Source: Peptococcaceae bacterium (lineage in GTDB: Bacteria; Bacillota; Peptococcia; Peptococcales; Peptococcaceae). Taken from it: a DNA stretch of 57,964 nt. Under the pieces are notes generated by a model. The model had not been told where the DNA came from, searched no databases, and saw nothing but the letters and a program-made list of their open reading frames with translations. Positions 57,241 through 57,964 of the stretch are shown one piece after another. The stretch spans positions 1-57,964 of the forward strand of contig CAAEKP010000051.1 of assembly GCA_900756555.1 (NCBI GenBank), given 5' to 3'. Within the stretch, counting starts at the first letter, position 1, and each line of letters begins with the position of its first letter. The position numbers and the translations under genes are program-made.

Positions 57241-57611
57241 ATAATCAGATTAAAAGTTACCCAATCAATTACAGGAATAAGTATTAACTCAACCTCAAAT
57301 AATATAACATTATTATAGATAACTTATTCTGGTGGCTCAAGAATAAGTTATCACATGGCTCACTTTTTCATTAGCACTGGGAAATGCGGACAAAATATAC
57401 CTTTGCAATGAATAAAAGATGTTTGGTGACAATTACAATTCTAGGCTTCTTCTATTTTACTTCTTGAAAATATTCTATTTTCTATATAGTTTAATCACAC
57501 ATTGATATAGGTGCTATAATAAATGTCATGATAAGGATAGCTTCAGTATTTATTATAAAACCTTGTCAATTTAATATCGCAAAACTGTCTGCTATCTTTG
57601 CTTATTCCTCT
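57241..57611. other. AT-rich gap with one perfect hairpin
   Basis: No gene is seen on either strand. A perfect 13-bp inverted repeat, GATAACTTATTCT (57318-57330) and AGAATAAGTTATC (57340-57352), with a 9-nt loop, is the only marked structure. It lacks a T run, so a terminator role is uncertain. The rest marks the edge between the island and the transporter gene. Confidence 0.6.
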
Positions 57612-57963
57612 TTACTTTTCCAACTGACGGCCTAATTTGCGATAGATTAAAAAGGTAAGTGCGGTGATAATAATCCCTTTTACCAGATTAAATGGCACTA
57701 CAGCGAAGGCAATCAGTGTTTTTAAGTCCACGATGGCTGGATTCAGGGCATTGCCCATCTGCACAAATGCCTCCAATGGCTGACCGAATACGGTGGCATA
57801 CACTGGCAGCAGTACAAAGTAATTGATAACGGAACCCAGAGCCACCATCACAATCGTACCCACAGCCATGCCCAACAGCATACCTTTTGCGTTGTGCTGT
57901 TTCTTATAAACCCACGCCGCTGGCACTACAAAGGAGCAGCCAATCAGGAAGTTGGCAATCTCG
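57612..57963 (-). CDS. ECF transporter S component, RibU-like (5' part outside window)
   Basis: Only the last 116 or so codons are inside the window; the frame runs off the right edge. The text KGMLLGMAVGTIVMVALGSVINYFVLLPVY and AVVPFNLVKGIIITALTFLIYRKL is broken up here only for length and matches the C-terminal helices of RibU, the riboflavin-binding subunit of energy-coupling factor transporters. It would work with shared EcfA and EcfT subunits. Any FMN riboswitch would lie beyond the window. Confidence 0.8.
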   Translation of the reverse strand, partial: EIANFLIGCSFVVPAAWVYKKQHNAKGMLLGMAVGTIVMVALGSVINYFVLLPVYATVFGQPLEAFVQMGNALNPAIVDLKTLIAFAVVPFNLVKGIIITALTFLIYRKLGRQLEK

Positions 57964-57964
57964 C

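Noticed and set aside
57241..57611. Riboswitch next to the RibU-like gene
   Set aside because: The gene is transcribed leftward, so this gap is downstream of it; any FMN riboswitch would be outside the window.

Overview
The window is a chromosomal segment of a low-to-mid GC Bacillota (Firmicutes). The evidence is a mraZ-rsmH-ftsL-PBP-murE-murF-mraY-murD-ftsW-murG-murC-murB-ftsQ-ftsZ cluster, an adjacent spoIIGA-sigE pair of the endospore programme, a DNPR-type (diaminopimelate) MurE, and an lspA-rluD-pyrR block. This fits Clostridia (Peptococcaceae-like) or Negativicutes; the sequence alone does not decide between them. No rRNA, tRNA, CRISPR array, transposase or intact prophage was recognised.

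Layout. 1-7.1 kb: a membrane protein, an M20 amidohydrolase, a DUF4143 ATPase preceded by three palindromes spaced exactly 40 bp apart, a PadR/SEDS-like pair, and a threonine-aldolase-like enzyme. 7.1-7.6 kb: non-coding, rich in hairpins and repeats. 7.6-12.5 kb: a tight seven-gene minus-strand operon (ThrE N and C halves, ferritin-like protein, soluble histidine kinase, zinc phospholipase C-like protein, UMF1-type MFS, GNAT). 12.6-14.6 kb: a CBS protein, a membrane protein and an XRE-transmembrane regulator. 14.8-19.1 kb: cydDC followed by pgeF. 19.3-21 kb: sigE and spoIIGA. 21.2-37.6 kb: the cell-wall and division cluster, transcribed leftward from a mraZ promoter with four or five MraZ-type boxes in the leader; an internal terminator follows the PBP gene, and there is no ftsA. 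37.9-40.2 kb: a divergent unit DUF5665-lspA-rluD-pyrR. 40.5-42.4 kb: two tandem LysR paralogues. 42.7-45.8 kb: a tetR-ABC exporter operon with two TetR operators. 45.9-46.6 kb: a T-rich non-coding tract with an 11-bp tandem repeat. 46.6-50.4 kb: two MerR-controlled units, each with a 19-bp-spacer promoter (MATE pump; short-chain dehydrogenase). 50.5-52.7 kb: a YwqG-like protein and an aminotransferase. 52.9-57.2 kb: an AT-rich accessory island, mostly decayed. The right edge cuts a RibU-like riboflavin transporter gene.

How the parts fit. The mur and mraY genes make lipid II from UDP-MurNAc precursors, FtsW and the PASTA-PBP polymerise and cross-link it at the septum, and FtsL, FtsQ and FtsZ organise the divisome. 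SpoIIGA is expected to activate SigE in the mother cell after asymmetric division. CydDC would export thiols for periplasmic or surface redox balance and cytochrome bd assembly. Three separate efflux systems (ABC, MATE, ThrE) sit beside dedicated regulators.

The least explained part is the island at 52.9-57.2 kb. It holds an Abi C-terminal remnant, two related small proteins of unknown family, an EcsC protein, a string of frameshifted minus-strand gene remnants (two of them once overlapping by ATGA), and an XRE regulator broken by three in-frame stops. It looks like a decaying defence or toxin-immunity type island, but the identity of most pieces is not established.
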